Part shown: positions 1-9,732 of the stretch, in pieces | Layout: the number at the start of each line of letters is the position of its first letter | Numbering within the stretch: position 1 is the first letter of the stretch | Assembly: GCA_031260285.1 (NCBI GenBank) | Contig: JAIRKD010000068.1 | Coordinates: 1-64,000, forward strand | Reading direction: 5' to 3' | Length of the DNA stretch: 64,000 nucleotides | DNA from: Gemmatimonadota bacterium | Lineage (GTDB): Bacteria; Gemmatimonadota; Gemmatimonadetes; Longimicrobiales; Longimicrobiaceae | Program-made: the position numbers and the translations under genes | Notes under the pieces: model-generated | Seen by the model: the letters and a program-made list of their open reading frames with translations, nothing else | Database searches by the model: none | What the model was told of the DNA's origin: nothing

Positions 1-448
1 GTTCCACCAGGTTGGTCCCGGGCACCCACTCACCCGCCAGCTCCAGAAGGCCCGCATGATCCCGCCCGAAGCCCAGCTCCCGGGCGGAACAGAGCATTCC
101 CTCGGAGAACACCCCGCGCAGCTTTGACTTTTTGATCCTGATATCACCCGGCAGAGAAGCACCGATCGGCGCAAACGGATAGTACCCGCCCGCCGTCACA
201 TTCGGCGCGCCGCAGACCACCTGCACCGGATCTCCACCTGCGCTTACAGTACAGACCCGCAGACGGTCCGCGTCGGGGTGTGGCCGGACCTCATCCACCC
301 GGGCGATCACAACGTCGCTGATCTCCGCCGCGAGATCGGTCAGCTCATCAACCGGAGCTCCCAGCATCCCCAGCCGCGCAGCAAGTTCGGCTGGCGTTCC
401 TTCAACAGTCGGCGCCAGCTCATGCAGCCAGCGATACGAGATATTCAT
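1..448 (-). CDS. pheT: Phenylalanyl-tRNA synthetase beta subunit, N-terminal part (runs off the window)
   Basis: Beta subunit of the alpha2beta2 enzyme that charges tRNA-Phe in the cytoplasm. Only about 149 N-terminal residues are present because the gene continues beyond base 1. Translation from the ATG at 448 begins MNISYRWLHEL and is followed by a stretch typical of the PheT tRNA-binding (EMAP-like OB) domain, with VVCGAPNV and the later GMLCSARELG motif. It lies 70 bases downstream of pheS on the same strand, which is the usual pheS-pheT operon order, and the two are probably co-transcribed. The family call is secure; nothing can be said of the catalytic-like and editing domains outside the window. 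Confidence 0.95.
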   Translation of the reverse strand, partial: MNISYRWLHELAPTVEGTPAELAARLGMLGAPVDELTDLAAEISDVVIARVDEVRPHPDADRLRVCTVSAGGDPVQVVCGAPNVTAGGYYPFAPIGASLPGDIRIKKSKLRGVFSEGMLCSARELGFGRDHAGLLELAGEWVPGTNLVE

Positions 449-518
449 CTATGACTCTATGGTCCGTTACGGCGTGGGTCCGCTACGACGAACAGTGGAG
501 AAGAGCGTCCTGTACGGC

Positions 519-1544
519 TTACGGTTCGAACTGCTCCAGGAAACGAACGTCGTTTTCGTACAGCATCCGGATGTCGCGGATCCGGTAGCGCTGCATGGCG
601 ATGCGCGCCGGACCCATCCCGAAGGCGAACCCCGTGTACCGCTCCGGATCGTAACCTGCTGCCTCGAATACGGCCGGGTCCACCATTCCCGCGCCCATGA
701 TCTCCATCCACCCGGTGCGTTTACATGCGCCGCATCCCGCGCCGTTACAGATCTGGCAGGAGACATCCACCTCGGCGGACGGTTCGGTGAAGGGGAAGAA
801 CGACGGCCGGAACCGGGTCCGGGTCTCCGGACCGAAGAAGCGGCGCGCAAACTCCGCGATGGTCGCCTTGAGGTCCACAAAGGTGATCCCCTCATCCACC
901 GCGAGTCCTTCCAGCTGCTCGAAAGCGGGAGCGTGTGACGCATCAAAAGGATCACGCCGGTAGACCGTGCCGGGGACAATCACCCGAACCGGAGGCTTGA
1001 ACTGCTCCATCACCCGTGCCTGTACCGGAGAGGTATGCGTCCGCAGAACCACTCCATCAGCGAGGTAGAAGGTGTCGTGCATGTCCGCCGCCGGGTGGTC
1101 AAGCGGCGTGTTCAGGCGGGTGAAGTTGTATTCCACCGTCTCGACCTCGGGGCCGGCGACGCGCGCAAACCCGAGCCCCTGGAAGATCTCGCAGATCTCA
1201 TCCACCACGCGGGTTACGGGATGGACAACCCCGCGCCAGCGAGCCCGTCCCGGAAGTGTAAGATCGATCTGCTCCCCCCCCCCCTGGTTCCCGAGGAGCG
1301 CTGCCTCCCGCCCTTCCAGGATGGCGTTCAGCACCTCCTTCACCCGGTTCGCCTCAGCGCCGACCAGGCGACGGTCTTCGGGAGACAGGCCGCCGAGCTC
1401 CCGCAGAATGGTTGTCAGGCGACCCTTCCGCCCGACCCACTCCACACGGGCCTTCTCCAGTTCCTCCGCGGCGGACGCCCGCTCAATGGCGTCCTTCCCC
1501 TCGTGCTCGATGCGGCCCAGGGCCTCCAGCAGATTACTCGACAT
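519..1544 (-). CDS. pheS: Phenylalanyl-tRNA synthetase alpha subunit
   Basis: Catalytic subunit of PheRS. The 341-residue length matches bacterial PheS (about 330-350). The N-terminal 90 residues form the expected coiled-coil arm (EELEKARVEWVGRKGRLT). The class II core follows, with the substrate-binding segment DTFYLADGVVLRTHTSPVQ, then GTVYRRDPFDASHAPAFEQLEG (motif 2 region) and a C-terminal GMGPARIAMQRYRIRDIRML (motif 3). The ATG at 1544 gives the normal N terminus. It is upstream of pheT and downstream of the rRNA methylase gene, with a 111-base gap that must hold any separate promoter. In many bacteria pheST directly follow thrS-infC-rpmI-rplT; here rsmF is inserted between. Confidence 0.97.
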   Translation of the reverse strand: MSSNLLEALGRIEHEGKDAIERASAAEELEKARVEWVGRKGRLTTILRELGGLSPEDRRLVGAEANRVKEVLNAILEGREAALLGNQGGGEQIDLTLPGRARWRGVVHPVTRVVDEICEIFQGLGFARVAGPEVETVEYNFTRLNTPLDHPAADMHDTFYLADGVVLRTHTSPVQARVMEQFKPPVRVIVPGTVYRRDPFDASHAPAFEQLEGLAVDEGITFVDLKATIAEFARRFFGPETRTRFRPSFFPFTEPSAEVDVSCQICNGAGCGACKRTGWMEIMGAGMVDPAVFEAAGYDPERYTGFAFGMGPARIAMQRYRIRDIRMLYENDVRFLEQFEP

Positions 1545-1655
1545 ACGTTTGTTCCGCGGTGGTTCCCGCTCCCGATGGATGCTCCCGCTGAACGCCGAAG
1601 CTGTTTGCGCCGAAGCCCGTAAATCTGTGCCCGATGGTACCTGTTTGGCCAGTCC

Positions 1656-3116
1656 TCAGGACGGCCACCGGAGACCTTTGGGATAGTGGTTCTTGATTGT
1701 GGACCCCACCCGTTTTCCCCACCCCAGGGCAAAACCGTCCACCGTCACGGGCCACCAGCCCGGAGGCCCCTCCGCTTCAATAGTGTGCCCGGTCAGGTAA
1801 CGAAGGACGTCAGGTGACTCCAGCGGCAGATCAATCCGGGACGCCGCCTGCTCCGGGGGAATCGCGAGCGCCAGCGAGTGGGCGGGTTCAAACCGGTCAC
1901 CATGGATCGTCCCCAGTTCCACCCCTGGTCGGAGAACATTCAACCCGCCGACATCCGGAACACCGGAAGGAACGGCAAAGAGTGTGGATCCTCGCGCCTC
2001 GATCCGCCCGGGGATGGTTGCGTCCGGCCAGGTGGACTGGAAGAACGCCCGGAAAGATCTCAGGCTGATCTCCGGAGAGCCCTTCGAGCGTGGTTCCGGG
2101 AGCCTGGACTCCATCCCCTCCACCCTGCGCAGCGCGGCCACAAAGTGCCCTGCACCCGGCATGTGATGCGGCCAGAGCCGGTACGCGGCGAAGGAGGACG
2201 AAGCTTCCGCTGAATGCTGCAGGTCCTCTGTTTCACCGTCCGGATCGGACAGGGCTTCGGACAGCACCGGTCCTCCAGCGGGGCTTGCTCCAGCCACAAA
2301 AGGCAGCGCCTCGGGGGAAAAATCGGGTCGCCTCGCGAGGAAATCCTCTACAACGTCCTCGTTTTCTTCCCGGGAGAAGGTGCAGGTGGAGTAGACAAGC
2401 ACACCGCCTGGCCGCACCAGGTCCCCGGCGGCAAGCAGAAGGTCCATCTGACGGCGGGCGCAGCCCAGAACCACATCCGGCGTCCATTCCGTCCGGGCCG
2501 CTTCGCTTTTTGCGAACATCGACTCCCCCGAACAGGGCGCGTCCACCAGCACCCGATCAAACCAGGCCCCGAAACGCGAGACCAGCCGCGCTACACTCTC
2601 CACGGTCACAATTGCGTTGGTCACCCCGCAGCGCTCCAGATTCCCCGCCAGCTGGGCCGCCCGGGAACGGACAACATCATTGGCCACCAGCACCCCCGCG
2701 CCATCCATCATCCCCGCCATCAGCGTGGTCTTCCCGCCCGGCGCGGCGGACAGATCCAGTACCCGCTCCCCCGGCCGCGCACCAGCCAGGGCGCCTACCA
2801 CCATCGCCCCTGGATCCTGGATGTAGTACAGCCCGGCCGCATGATACGGATGCCGACCCGGCCTTTCCTCCGCCGGCACCAGATACGCGCCGGATGGATA
2901 CGCCAGATGCTCCCGGTCAAACGGAGCGATCTCCTCGAACCGGTCCGCCGACAGACGGAGGGGATTTACGCGCAGCGCAGTACTCCGCCCGGACAGCGCA
3001 GCCAGAAAGGCTGGAAGCTCATCACCCAGCATCTCCTTCATGCGCGCCACAAACGCAGCTGGCAGTGTGGAGGCATCCTCTCCGATCCTGTCAGAACCGT
3101 TTCCCCATGATTCCAT
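1656..3116 (-). CDS. rsmF: NOL1/NOP2/Sun-family rRNA (cytosine-C5) methyltransferase, RsmF-like
   Basis: SAM-dependent enzyme that methylates a cytosine in 16S rRNA (RsmF/YebU type, 486 aa). Visible motifs are the SAM-binding loop DLSAAPGGKT, the catalytic motif IV Cys in VLVDAPCSGE, and the motif VI Cys in VYSTCTFSREENE. The C-terminal third has the weaker conservation seen in RsmF, ending in a PUA-like region with GHTIEAEGPPGWWPV and GFALGWGKR. The ATG at 3116 is preferred over the GTG at 3122 because AGGG lies nine bases upstream of the ATG. The gene sits alone between the rplT terminator and pheS. The exact target base (C1407 in E. coli) is inferred from the family, not shown here. Confidence 0.9.
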   Translation of the reverse strand: MESWGNGSDRIGEDASTLPAAFVARMKEMLGDELPAFLAALSGRSTALRVNPLRLSADRFEEIAPFDREHLAYPSGAYLVPAEERPGRHPYHAAGLYYIQDPGAMVVGALAGARPGERVLDLSAAPGGKTTLMAGMMDGAGVLVANDVVRSRAAQLAGNLERCGVTNAIVTVESVARLVSRFGAWFDRVLVDAPCSGESMFAKSEAARTEWTPDVVLGCARRQMDLLLAAGDLVRPGGVLVYSTCTFSREENEDVVEDFLARRPDFSPEALPFVAGASPAGGPVLSEALSDPDGETEDLQHSAEASSSFAAYRLWPHHMPGAGHFVAALRRVEGMESRLPEPRSKGSPEISLRSFRAFFQSTWPDATIPGRIEARGSTLFAVPSGVPDVGGLNVLRPGVELGTIHGDRFEPAHSLALAIPPEQAASRIDLPLESPDVLRYLTGHTIEAEGPPGWWPVTVDGFALGWGKRVGSTIKNHYPKGLRWPS

Positions 3117-3277
3117 CGTCACATTCCCTGAATCCGACCCGGATAATGGTTGTCAGGCTGATCAAACCCGCGGAAAACCGGACCACAGAGGGGTCAGGGC
3201 CTCCCGATAATTACACTCCGAGGAGCTCACAATCGCGCAATTTTCCCGCAGATCACCCCGCAGAGCCATCTCACGGG

Positions 3278-3315
3278 AAAAAGAAACGCCGGAAGAGCAG
3301 AAAGCTCCTCCGGCG
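3278..3315 (-). terminator. Intrinsic terminator after rplT
   Basis: On the minus strand a 12-bp GC-rich stem with one G-T wobble (bases 3287-3298 against 3304-3315, five-base loop) is followed by TTTCTTTTT. It begins about 20 bases after the rplT stop, so it ends the infC-rpmI-rplT transcript and separates it from rsmF. Confidence 0.85.
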
Positions 3316-3336
3316 CATCAGACCATCCTGACTGAA

Positions 3337-3693
3337 TCAACCGAGCTTCGCGCGGGCTGCTTCAGCGATATGCGAAAAGGCACCCGGGTCGCGGATCGCC
3401 AGGTCGGCCAGCACCTTCCGGTCGATCTCGATGCCAGCGAGCTTCAGCCCGTTCATGAGCTTCGAGTACGAAAGATCGTTCAGGCGGGCAGCCGCGTTGA
3501 TACGGACGATCCAGAGGCGACGGAACTCACGCTTCCGGTTCTTCCGGTCGCGGTAGCTGTAGCGCCAGCCGCGCTCCACAGCTTCCTTCGCCGTCTTGTA
3601 CAGGTTCTTGCGACGGCCGAAGTACCCCTTCGCATGCTTCAGAATCTTGTTCTTGCGCTTGAGGCGCGCGACGTTTGTGCTTACACGTGGCAT
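3337..3693 (-). CDS. rplT: 50S ribosomal protein L20
   Basis: Early-assembly protein of the large subunit that binds 23S rRNA. The 118-residue basic sequence starts [19 protein letters not shown], contains [20 protein letters not shown] and the C-terminal globular part with [19 protein letters not shown]. Length and motifs match L20 throughout. It is the last gene of infC-rpmI-rplT, 40 bases after rpmI. In several bacteria L20 represses its own operon by binding leader or intergenic RNA; the long gap before rpmI and the leader hairpin upstream of infC leave room for such control here, which is inference. Confidence 0.98.
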   Translation of the reverse strand: MPRVSTNVARLKRKNKILKHAKGYFGRRKNLYKTAKEAVERGWRYSYRDRKNRKREFRRLWIVRINAAARLNDLSYSKLMNGLKLAGIEIDRKVLADLAIRDPGAFSHIAEAARAKLG

Positions 3694-3733
3694 GATCTAT
3701 ATCCGACGATTAAAAGTGGACGAGGCTACCGGC

Positions 3734-3928
3734 TCAGCAAGCGAGAAGGCGCTTGACACGCTTCTCGTCCACCCCCGCAATCAGCGTATCCTTACGCAGC
3801 TGACGCTTCCGCTTCGGAGTTTTCTTGGTCAGGATGTGGCTGGTATACGCATGACCGCGCTTAAGCTTCCCTGAACCCGTCTTCTTGAAGCGCTTCGCCG
3901 CACCGCGGTGCGATTTCATTTTCGGCAT
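3734..3928 (-). CDS. rpmI: 50S ribosomal protein L35
   Basis: Small basic protein of the large ribosomal subunit, 64 aa, beginning [15 protein letters not shown], which is the standard L35 start. The open frame extends upstream to a longer reading, but the ATG at 3928 with AGGTGAGGG just upstream is clearly the real start. The C terminus reads [18 protein letters not shown]. It lies 243 bases downstream of infC, an unusually wide spacing for these two genes. Confidence 0.98.
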   Translation of the reverse strand: MPKMKSHRGAAKRFKKTGSGKLKRGHAYTSHILTKKTPKRKRQLRKDTLIAGVDEKRVKRLLAC

Positions 3929-4171
3929 GACTCCCTCACCTTCCCTGTTTGTTTTCCGAAAGACCGGTGTCCCCGGAAGCCGGGTTTCCCGGGCTGGCTT
4001 TTCAAAATCCGGTGGTCTCTGGTCCGGGAACCGCCTGGGGCGTATTCCCTCAATGAACCGGAGGCCGGCGTTTTCCTGAGTTTCCGAATGATGGCGGTGG
4101 ATCATCCGATCCGTCCGTCACCCGCATACCGCTTCAGCTGCTGTCCAGAGCGACCCGAGGTCGCCCCGGAG
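3929..4171 (-). other. 243-base infC-rpmI intergenic region
   Basis: No gene is recognisable on either strand between the infC stop and the rpmI start. On the minus strand the region is rich in short inverted repeats such as GGGAAACCCGGCTTCCGGGG close to the rpmI start. In E. coli the matching interval carries the L20 translational operator. No promoter or terminator was recognised here. Confidence 0.5.
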
Positions 4172-4681
4172 CTATTTGAGCGGCGCGATGACCATGGTCA
4201 TGCTGCGCGCTTCCATCGCCGGTGCGGATTCAACCTTCCCGATATCAGCGATGACCTTCACCATCCGCTCAAGGACTTCCCGACCGAGCTCCGGACGGGC
4301 CATCTGCCGACCCCGGAACATCATCGTCACCTTCACCTTGTTTCCTTCTTCAAGGAACCGCCGTGCGTGACGCACCTTGAACTCGAAGTCGTGCTCCTCG
4401 ATCCCCGGGCGCATCTTGACCTCCTTGAGGTCAACATGATGCTGCTTCTTCCGTGCTTCTCTGGCCTTGCGCTGTTCCTCGTAGCGGAACTTCCCGTAGT
4501 CCATGATCCGGCAGACCGGAGGACGGGCCAGCGGAGCGACCTCCACGAGGTCGAGCCCCAACGACTCAGCCGTCTCCAACGCCTTCTCGATCGGCAGGAT
4601 GCCGAGCTGGTTGCCCTCCGGGTCGATCACCCGTACCGGGCTGATCCGGATCTGCTGATTGACGCGCGTCCGCTCGTTGAT
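4172..4681 (-). CDS. infC: Translation initiation factor IF-3, probable ATC start
   Basis: IF-3 binds the 30S subunit, prevents premature joining of 50S and proofreads initiator tRNA and start codon. The protein has the N-terminal domain VNQQIRISPVRVIDPEG...LGILPIEKAL, the diagnostic PPVCRIMDYGKFRYEEQ linker, and the C-terminal domain with VKMRPGIEEHDFEFK and ending MTMVIAPLK. No ATG or GTG lies near the expected N terminus. The only upstream TTG, at 4711, falls inside the T-tract of a predicted terminator. The ATC at 4681 has GGAG nine bases upstream and gives a normal-length 169-residue protein. Unusual start codons (ATT, ATC, ATA) are a known infC trait that allows IF-3 to autoregulate its synthesis. 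The identity is certain; the start is well supported but inferred. Confidence 0.93.
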   Translation of the reverse strand: MNERTRVNQQIRISPVRVIDPEGNQLGILPIEKALETAESLGLDLVEVAPLARPPVCRIMDYGKFRYEEQRKAREARKKQHHVDLKEVKMRPGIEEHDFEFKVRHARRFLEEGNKVKVTMMFRGRQMARPELGREVLERMVKVIADIGKVESAPAMEARSMTMVIAPLK

Positions 4682-4704
4682 GGCAGCGCTCTCCGACTGA
4701 AGGT

Positions 4705-4733
4705 AAAACAAAAGGCCCGCTGGATGCGGGCCT
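4705..4733 (-). terminator. infC leader: Intrinsic terminator or attenuator in the infC leader
   Basis: On the minus strand AGGCCCGC-ATCCA-GCGGGCCT is followed by TTTGTTTT. This lies only about 25 bases before the infC start and about 125 bases after the predicted infC promoter, so it sits inside the infC 5' leader. That placement suggests premature termination control, as in L20-type leaders of Firmicutes, although it could also serve as the thrS terminator if the promoter call is wrong. Confidence 0.7.
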
Positions 4734-4856
4734 CACTGCGCCTCAACCGACCTCCTCGCAAGGAGACGGCCAGCCGGCGCTTCTGAGACCCGGCGGCATC
4801 GCGTGGCGAGCCGGAAGGTGAAGGGTGAATCACCCTTACTTGCCAGATTGTCCCGC

Positions 4857-4886
4857 AATATAGAGGCAGGTCCCCCGTACCGTCAA
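4857..4886 (-). promoter_or_regulatory. Predicted sigma-70-type promoter of infC-rpmI-rplT
   Basis: On the minus strand TTGACG (4886-4881) and TATATT (4862-4857) are separated by 18 bases. Initiation near base 4850 would give a leader of about 170 nt, which contains an AAGGGTGATTCACCCTT hairpin and the terminator at 4705-4733. Confidence 0.6.
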
Positions 4887-4925
4887 GCTCCGGTCTTTCG
4901 CGGCACCCTCCGCCCGGTCGTTCAT

Positions 4926-4952
4926 GGCCCGTCATCAAACCTCTGACGGGCC
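4926..4952 (-). terminator. Stem-loop downstream of thrS
   Basis: A perfect 9-bp stem GGCCCGTCA/TGACGGGCC with a 9-base loop lies about 40 bases past the thrS stop. It has no U-tract, so it may be a transcript-end stabiliser or a weak terminator. Confidence 0.4.
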
Positions 4953-4988
4953 GTGATGCCGGCCGGATCAGCAGCCGGAGAGCCGAAG

Positions 4989-6959
4989 CTACTCCGCCTT
5001 CTCCTCCGCCTCGAACCCGATCTCCAGGCTTCTGGACTCGATCTGCGCGCGGATCCGGCGGACAAGTTCATCCCGCTCCATAACCTCCTGCTTCCGTCCG
5101 ACGCCCCGTACCCGGACAGCGGTCGTCCCGGCTTCCGCCTCGCGGGCTCCGACAACGGCCATGTAGGGGATCTTCCCGGTCTCCGCCGCAAAGATCTTGT
5201 ACTGGAGGGTTTCGCTCCGGTCGTCGAGTTCAACCCGGATCCCCGCATCCCGAAGCTGTTCCGCCAGCGCATGGGCGCTCTCGTTCTGCGCGTCCGAAAT
5301 CGGCAGCACCACCACCTGTACCGGAGAGAGCCAGACCGGGAAGACTCCCGCAAAATGCTCGATGAGGATCGCGATGAACCGTTCAAACGACCCGAAGATC
5401 GCGCGGTGAATAATCACCGGGCGGTGCTCCTTGTTGTCCTCTCCAACGTAGCTCAGATCGAAGCGTTCCGGCGCCGCATAGTCAAGCTGGATGGTTCCCA
5501 GCTGCCACTTCCGTCCGATCGAGTCGGAGACGTCGAAGTCGATCTTGGGGCCGTAGAAAGCGCCATCACCCGGCTTCAGCTCGTACGGGATGCCCGTCTC
5601 CTCCAGCGCTGACCGGAGGGTCTCCTCGGCACGATCCCACATCTCATCAGAGCCGATACGCACCTCGGGCCGGGTAGCGAACTTGGCTGTGTACTCCAGG
5701 CCCAGCGCGCTGTAGAACTGGTTCAGGAGCGCAGTCATCCGCTTCACTTCATCCGCGATCTGCGACTCCGCCAGATACACGTGCGCATCATCCTGCTGGA
5801 ACTGCCGGACCCGGGTGAGGCCGCTCAGCGCGCCGGAAACTTCGTTCCGGTGCAGCACATCCTGGGTCGCGTAGCGCACCGGAAGGTCACGGTACGACCG
5901 CTTCTTCGCCCCGTACATCAGATGGTGGGACGGGCAGTTCATCGGCTTCAGGGAGAAGTCGTGCTCGCTGGTCTCACCATCCAGAACGAGGAACATGTTC
6001 TCCCGGTACTTCCCCCAGTGCCCGGAGATCTCCCAGAGGCCCTTGTTGAAGAGCAGCGGCGTCTTGACGGATTCGTATCCGTTCCGGGAGAGCACCCCGT
6101 TCATCCAGTCCACCAGCGACTGGTAGATCAGCGTGCCCCGGGGTGTCCAGAACGCCGACCCGGGTGAAAACTGATGGAAGAAGAAGAGGTCCAGTTCGCG
6201 ACCCAGCCGACGGTGGTCACGCCGCTTCGCCTCTTCCAGCCGGTGGAGGTGCTCCTCCATCGCCTCTTTCGAGAACCAGGCGGTTCCGTAGATCCGGTGC
6301 AGCGTCTGCCGCTTCGAATCACCTCGCCAGTAGGCCGCGGCGGTGTTCAGCAGCCTGAAGTGTTTCAGCCGCCCCGTGGAAGGCACATGCGGCCCGCGGC
6401 AGAGGTCCAGGAAGGGACCGTTCCGGTAGACGGTGATCACCTCGTCATCACCCAGTTCTTCCAGGCGCTCAAGCTTCAGAGGATCGTCAGCGAAGAGCTC
6501 CCGGGCGCGCGCACGATCCACAACCTCACGCTCAAACGGATCGTCGGAACGGGCGACGATGGCCATTTCAGCCTCGATGCGCTCCAGATCCTCGGGGGTG
6601 AACGGCTCGGGAACCTCGAAGTCGTAGTAGAAACCATCCTCGATCGAGGGGCCGAAGCCGATTCCGGCTTTCGGATGGACCCGTCGCACGGCGGTGGCCA
6701 GGATATGCGCCGCGGAGTGGCGAAGGACATCCAGAGCTTCGGAGTCGCGGTCCGTCAGGATCCGCACATCCGCATCCGTTTTAATGGGATGCCCCAGATC
6801 AACCACCCGCCCGTTGATGGTTCCCGCAAGCGCAGCTTTCGCCAGCCGCGAGCCGATCGACTCGGCGACCTCGCGAACTGTCACACCAGAGGGGTATTCG
6901 CGCTCGGAACCATCGGGCAGCCTGACAGATACCTTGTCCTGCGCCGAAGCGATCGACAT
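4989..6959 (-). CDS. thrS: Threonyl-tRNA synthetase
   Basis: Charges tRNA-Thr in the cytoplasm. From the ATG at 6959 (AGGAG seven bases upstream) the protein is 656 aa, close to the E. coli enzyme. Order of domains: TGS domain (VSVRLPDGSEREYPSGVTV), editing domain with HSAAHILATAV, catalytic core with the zinc/substrate segment MNCPSHHLMY, FYGPKIDFDV and TIQLDYAAPERF, then HRAIFGSFERFIAILIEHF, and the anticodon-binding domain with GRKQEVMERDELV. The frame is open for 29 codons further upstream, but that extension is not family-like. It is preceded by a leader containing a terminator-like hairpin and followed by the infC operon, the common bacterial order. Confidence 0.97.
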   Translation of the reverse strand: MSIASAQDKVSVRLPDGSEREYPSGVTVREVAESIGSRLAKAALAGTINGRVVDLGHPIKTDADVRILTDRDSEALDVLRHSAAHILATAVRRVHPKAGIGFGPSIEDGFYYDFEVPEPFTPEDLERIEAEMAIVARSDDPFEREVVDRARARELFADDPLKLERLEELGDDEVITVYRNGPFLDLCRGPHVPSTGRLKHFRLLNTAAAYWRGDSKRQTLHRIYGTAWFSKEAMEEHLHRLEEAKRRDHRRLGRELDLFFFHQFSPGSAFWTPRGTLIYQSLVDWMNGVLSRNGYESVKTPLLFNKGLWEISGHWGKYRENMFLVLDGETSEHDFSLKPMNCPSHHLMYGAKKRSYRDLPVRYATQDVLHRNEVSGALSGLTRVRQFQQDDAHVYLAESQIADEVKRMTALLNQFYSALGLEYTAKFATRPEVRIGSDEMWDRAEETLRSALEETGIPYELKPGDGAFYGPKIDFDVSDSIGRKWQLGTIQLDYAAPERFDLSYVGEDNKEHRPVIIHRAIFGSFERFIAILIEHFAGVFPVWLSPVQVVVLPISDAQNESAHALAEQLRDAGIRVELDDRSETLQYKIFAAETGKIPYMAVVGAREAEAGTTAVRVRGVGRKQEVMERDELVRRIRAQIESRSLEIGFEAEEKAE

Positions 6960-7033
6960 CTCGTTCTCCTCGTCGTCCTCGTTCGAGGTCCGCACACCCG
7001 ACAACCGCCGGGAGTTCAGAACCCCTGAAGCTG

Positions 7034-7066
7034 AAAAGCGCGGCACCTCGTATCGAGAGGCCGCGC
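7034..7066 (-). promoter_or_regulatory. thrS leader: Terminator-like hairpin in the thrS leader (candidate attenuator)
   Basis: On the minus strand GCGCGGC...GCCGCGC with an imperfect inner stem is followed directly by TTTT, about 75 bases before the thrS start and well downstream of the predicted promoter. The placement suggests transcription attenuation of thrS. A canonical T-box sequence was not found. Confidence 0.45.
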
Positions 7067-7217
7067 CGGATCACCATACCGTGAAAGTCTGCAGGCGCGG
7101 AGCTGTCTTGCTCCGAAGAGCCTGAATCCGCACCGAATGCGAGGGGCCACCGCAAGCTCCGGAGAGATCCCGCCACACCACAACATCTTTCACCTGACAC
7201 GCGTTTATTCAGGCAAA

Positions 7218-7245
7218 ATGATACTGCTGTTCCGGCTCTCCGCAA
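7218..7245 (-). promoter_or_regulatory. Predicted thrS promoter
   Basis: Minus-strand TTGCGG (7245-7240) and TATCAT (7223-7218) are separated by 16 bases, giving a leader of about 250 nt before thrS. Weak match at the -35 box. Confidence 0.4.
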
Positions 7246-7367
7246 GGTTGCCCGAAGCGTCAGACGAGAGGGCGAGAAGAATGCCCATGCTGGCCGTCAC
7301 CATGTCGTCCGCTGGTCCGGCTCCATCCATCCCCTGCCCGGCATCTCGGACCGGGGATGGAAGATAC

Positions 7368-7404
7368 GGAAAGGTCCCGCCCGGCACAGACGCCGGACGG
7401 GACC
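7368..7404 (-). terminator. Terminator after groEL
   Basis: Minus-strand GGTCCCGtCCGGC-gtctgt-GCCGGgCGGGACC followed by TTTCC, about 58 bases after the groEL stop. One mismatch in a 13-bp stem, short U-tract. Confidence 0.65.
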
Positions 7405-7461
7405 CTCCGATGGACTGTCCCGCCACCCTGGAACCCGGACCGCAGGTTCCCGGAGAGAGGG

Positions 7462-9120
<1,659 letters not shown>

Positions 9121-9189
9121 CTAATCAGAGTTTCTGATCGACGGAGCTTCGTCGAATTGCCTTCACGACCTGTTCGGCCGGGGGCAAGG

Positions 9190-9495
9190 TCAGTCGATCA
9201 CCGCCAGGACGTCGGATTCCCGAAGGATCAGGTACTGCCCGCCGTCAAGCGCCACCTCGGTGCCGCTGTACTTCCCGTACAGCACCTTGTCGCCCACCTT
9301 CAACTCCGGCTGCACCCGCTTGCCGTCATCTCCCACTTTCCCCGGTCCTACAGCCACCACTTCTCCCTGCTGCGGCTTCTCCTTCGCTGTATCCGGGATG
9401 TAAAGCCCGCCTCGCATCTGCTCGGCATCCTCAAGCGGCTTCACAACCACTCGGTCCGCGAGTGGCTTGACCTTCAAATCGGTCGCGGTGGCCAT
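9190..9495 (-). CDS. groES: 10 kDa co-chaperonin GroES
   Basis: Heptameric lid of the GroEL chamber. The 101-residue product from the ATG at 9495 carries [12 protein letters not shown], the mobile-loop region [24 protein letters not shown], and the tail [16 protein letters not shown]. An in-frame TTG further upstream is not needed. It is the first gene of the groES-groEL operon; its 5' leader holds the CIRCE operator 44 bases before the start, so HrcA repression is expected. Confidence 0.98.
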   Translation of the reverse strand: MATATDLKVKPLADRVVVKPLEDAEQMRGGLYIPDTAKEKPQQGEVVAVGPGKVGDDGKRVQPELKVGDKVLYGKYSGTEVALDGGQYLILRESDVLAVID

Positions 9496-9538
9496 CGTTC
9501 CTGACCCTCGGTGCAATGAAGTGAGTAAAGTAACTCGA

Positions 9539-9565
9539 TTAGCACTCTGTCTTGTTGAGTGCCAA
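9539..9565 (-). promoter_or_regulatory. CIRCE operator (HrcA binding site)
   Basis: TTAGCACTC-N9-GAGTGCCAA matches the CIRCE consensus (TTAGCACTC-N9-GAGTGCTAA) with a single mismatch in one arm. It lies at the expected position around the transcription start of groES-groEL. The hrcA gene is not in this window. Confidence 0.95.
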
Positions 9566-9573
9566 CAAGCGGA

Positions 9574-9602
9574 AAATCGAACCGCGACAGGCCCTTGTCA
9601 AG
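9574..9602 (-). promoter_or_regulatory. Predicted groES-groEL promoter
   Basis: Minus-strand TTGACA (9602-9597), 17-base spacer, GATTTT (9579-9574). The inferred start point falls at the CIRCE element, which fits repression by HrcA. Confidence 0.65.
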
Positions 9603-9732
9603 CGTGTCGCGGCTGGTCTGGCAAGCAGCAGGAGATATGCCCGGAAAGATCGGTCATCATGGCAAGCCAGTGCGTCATCGCGGCAGGAAAGGCCCACACT
9701 ACCGACGTATTGGCGGAATCAGCCGCCGGACG

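Noticed and set aside
2090..3331. Long 413-codon plus-strand ORF opposite rsmF
   Set aside because: Pro/Arg-rich shadow of the high-GC rsmF gene on the other strand; no family features.
6960..7046. N-terminal extension of thrS
   Set aside because: The 29 extra codons lack family similarity, while ATG 6959 has a good ribosome-binding site.
7034..7066. T-box riboswitch in the thrS leader
   Set aside because: The GGTGCCGCG near the hairpin only loosely resembles the T-box sequence and sits on the wrong arm; no specifier loop was identified.
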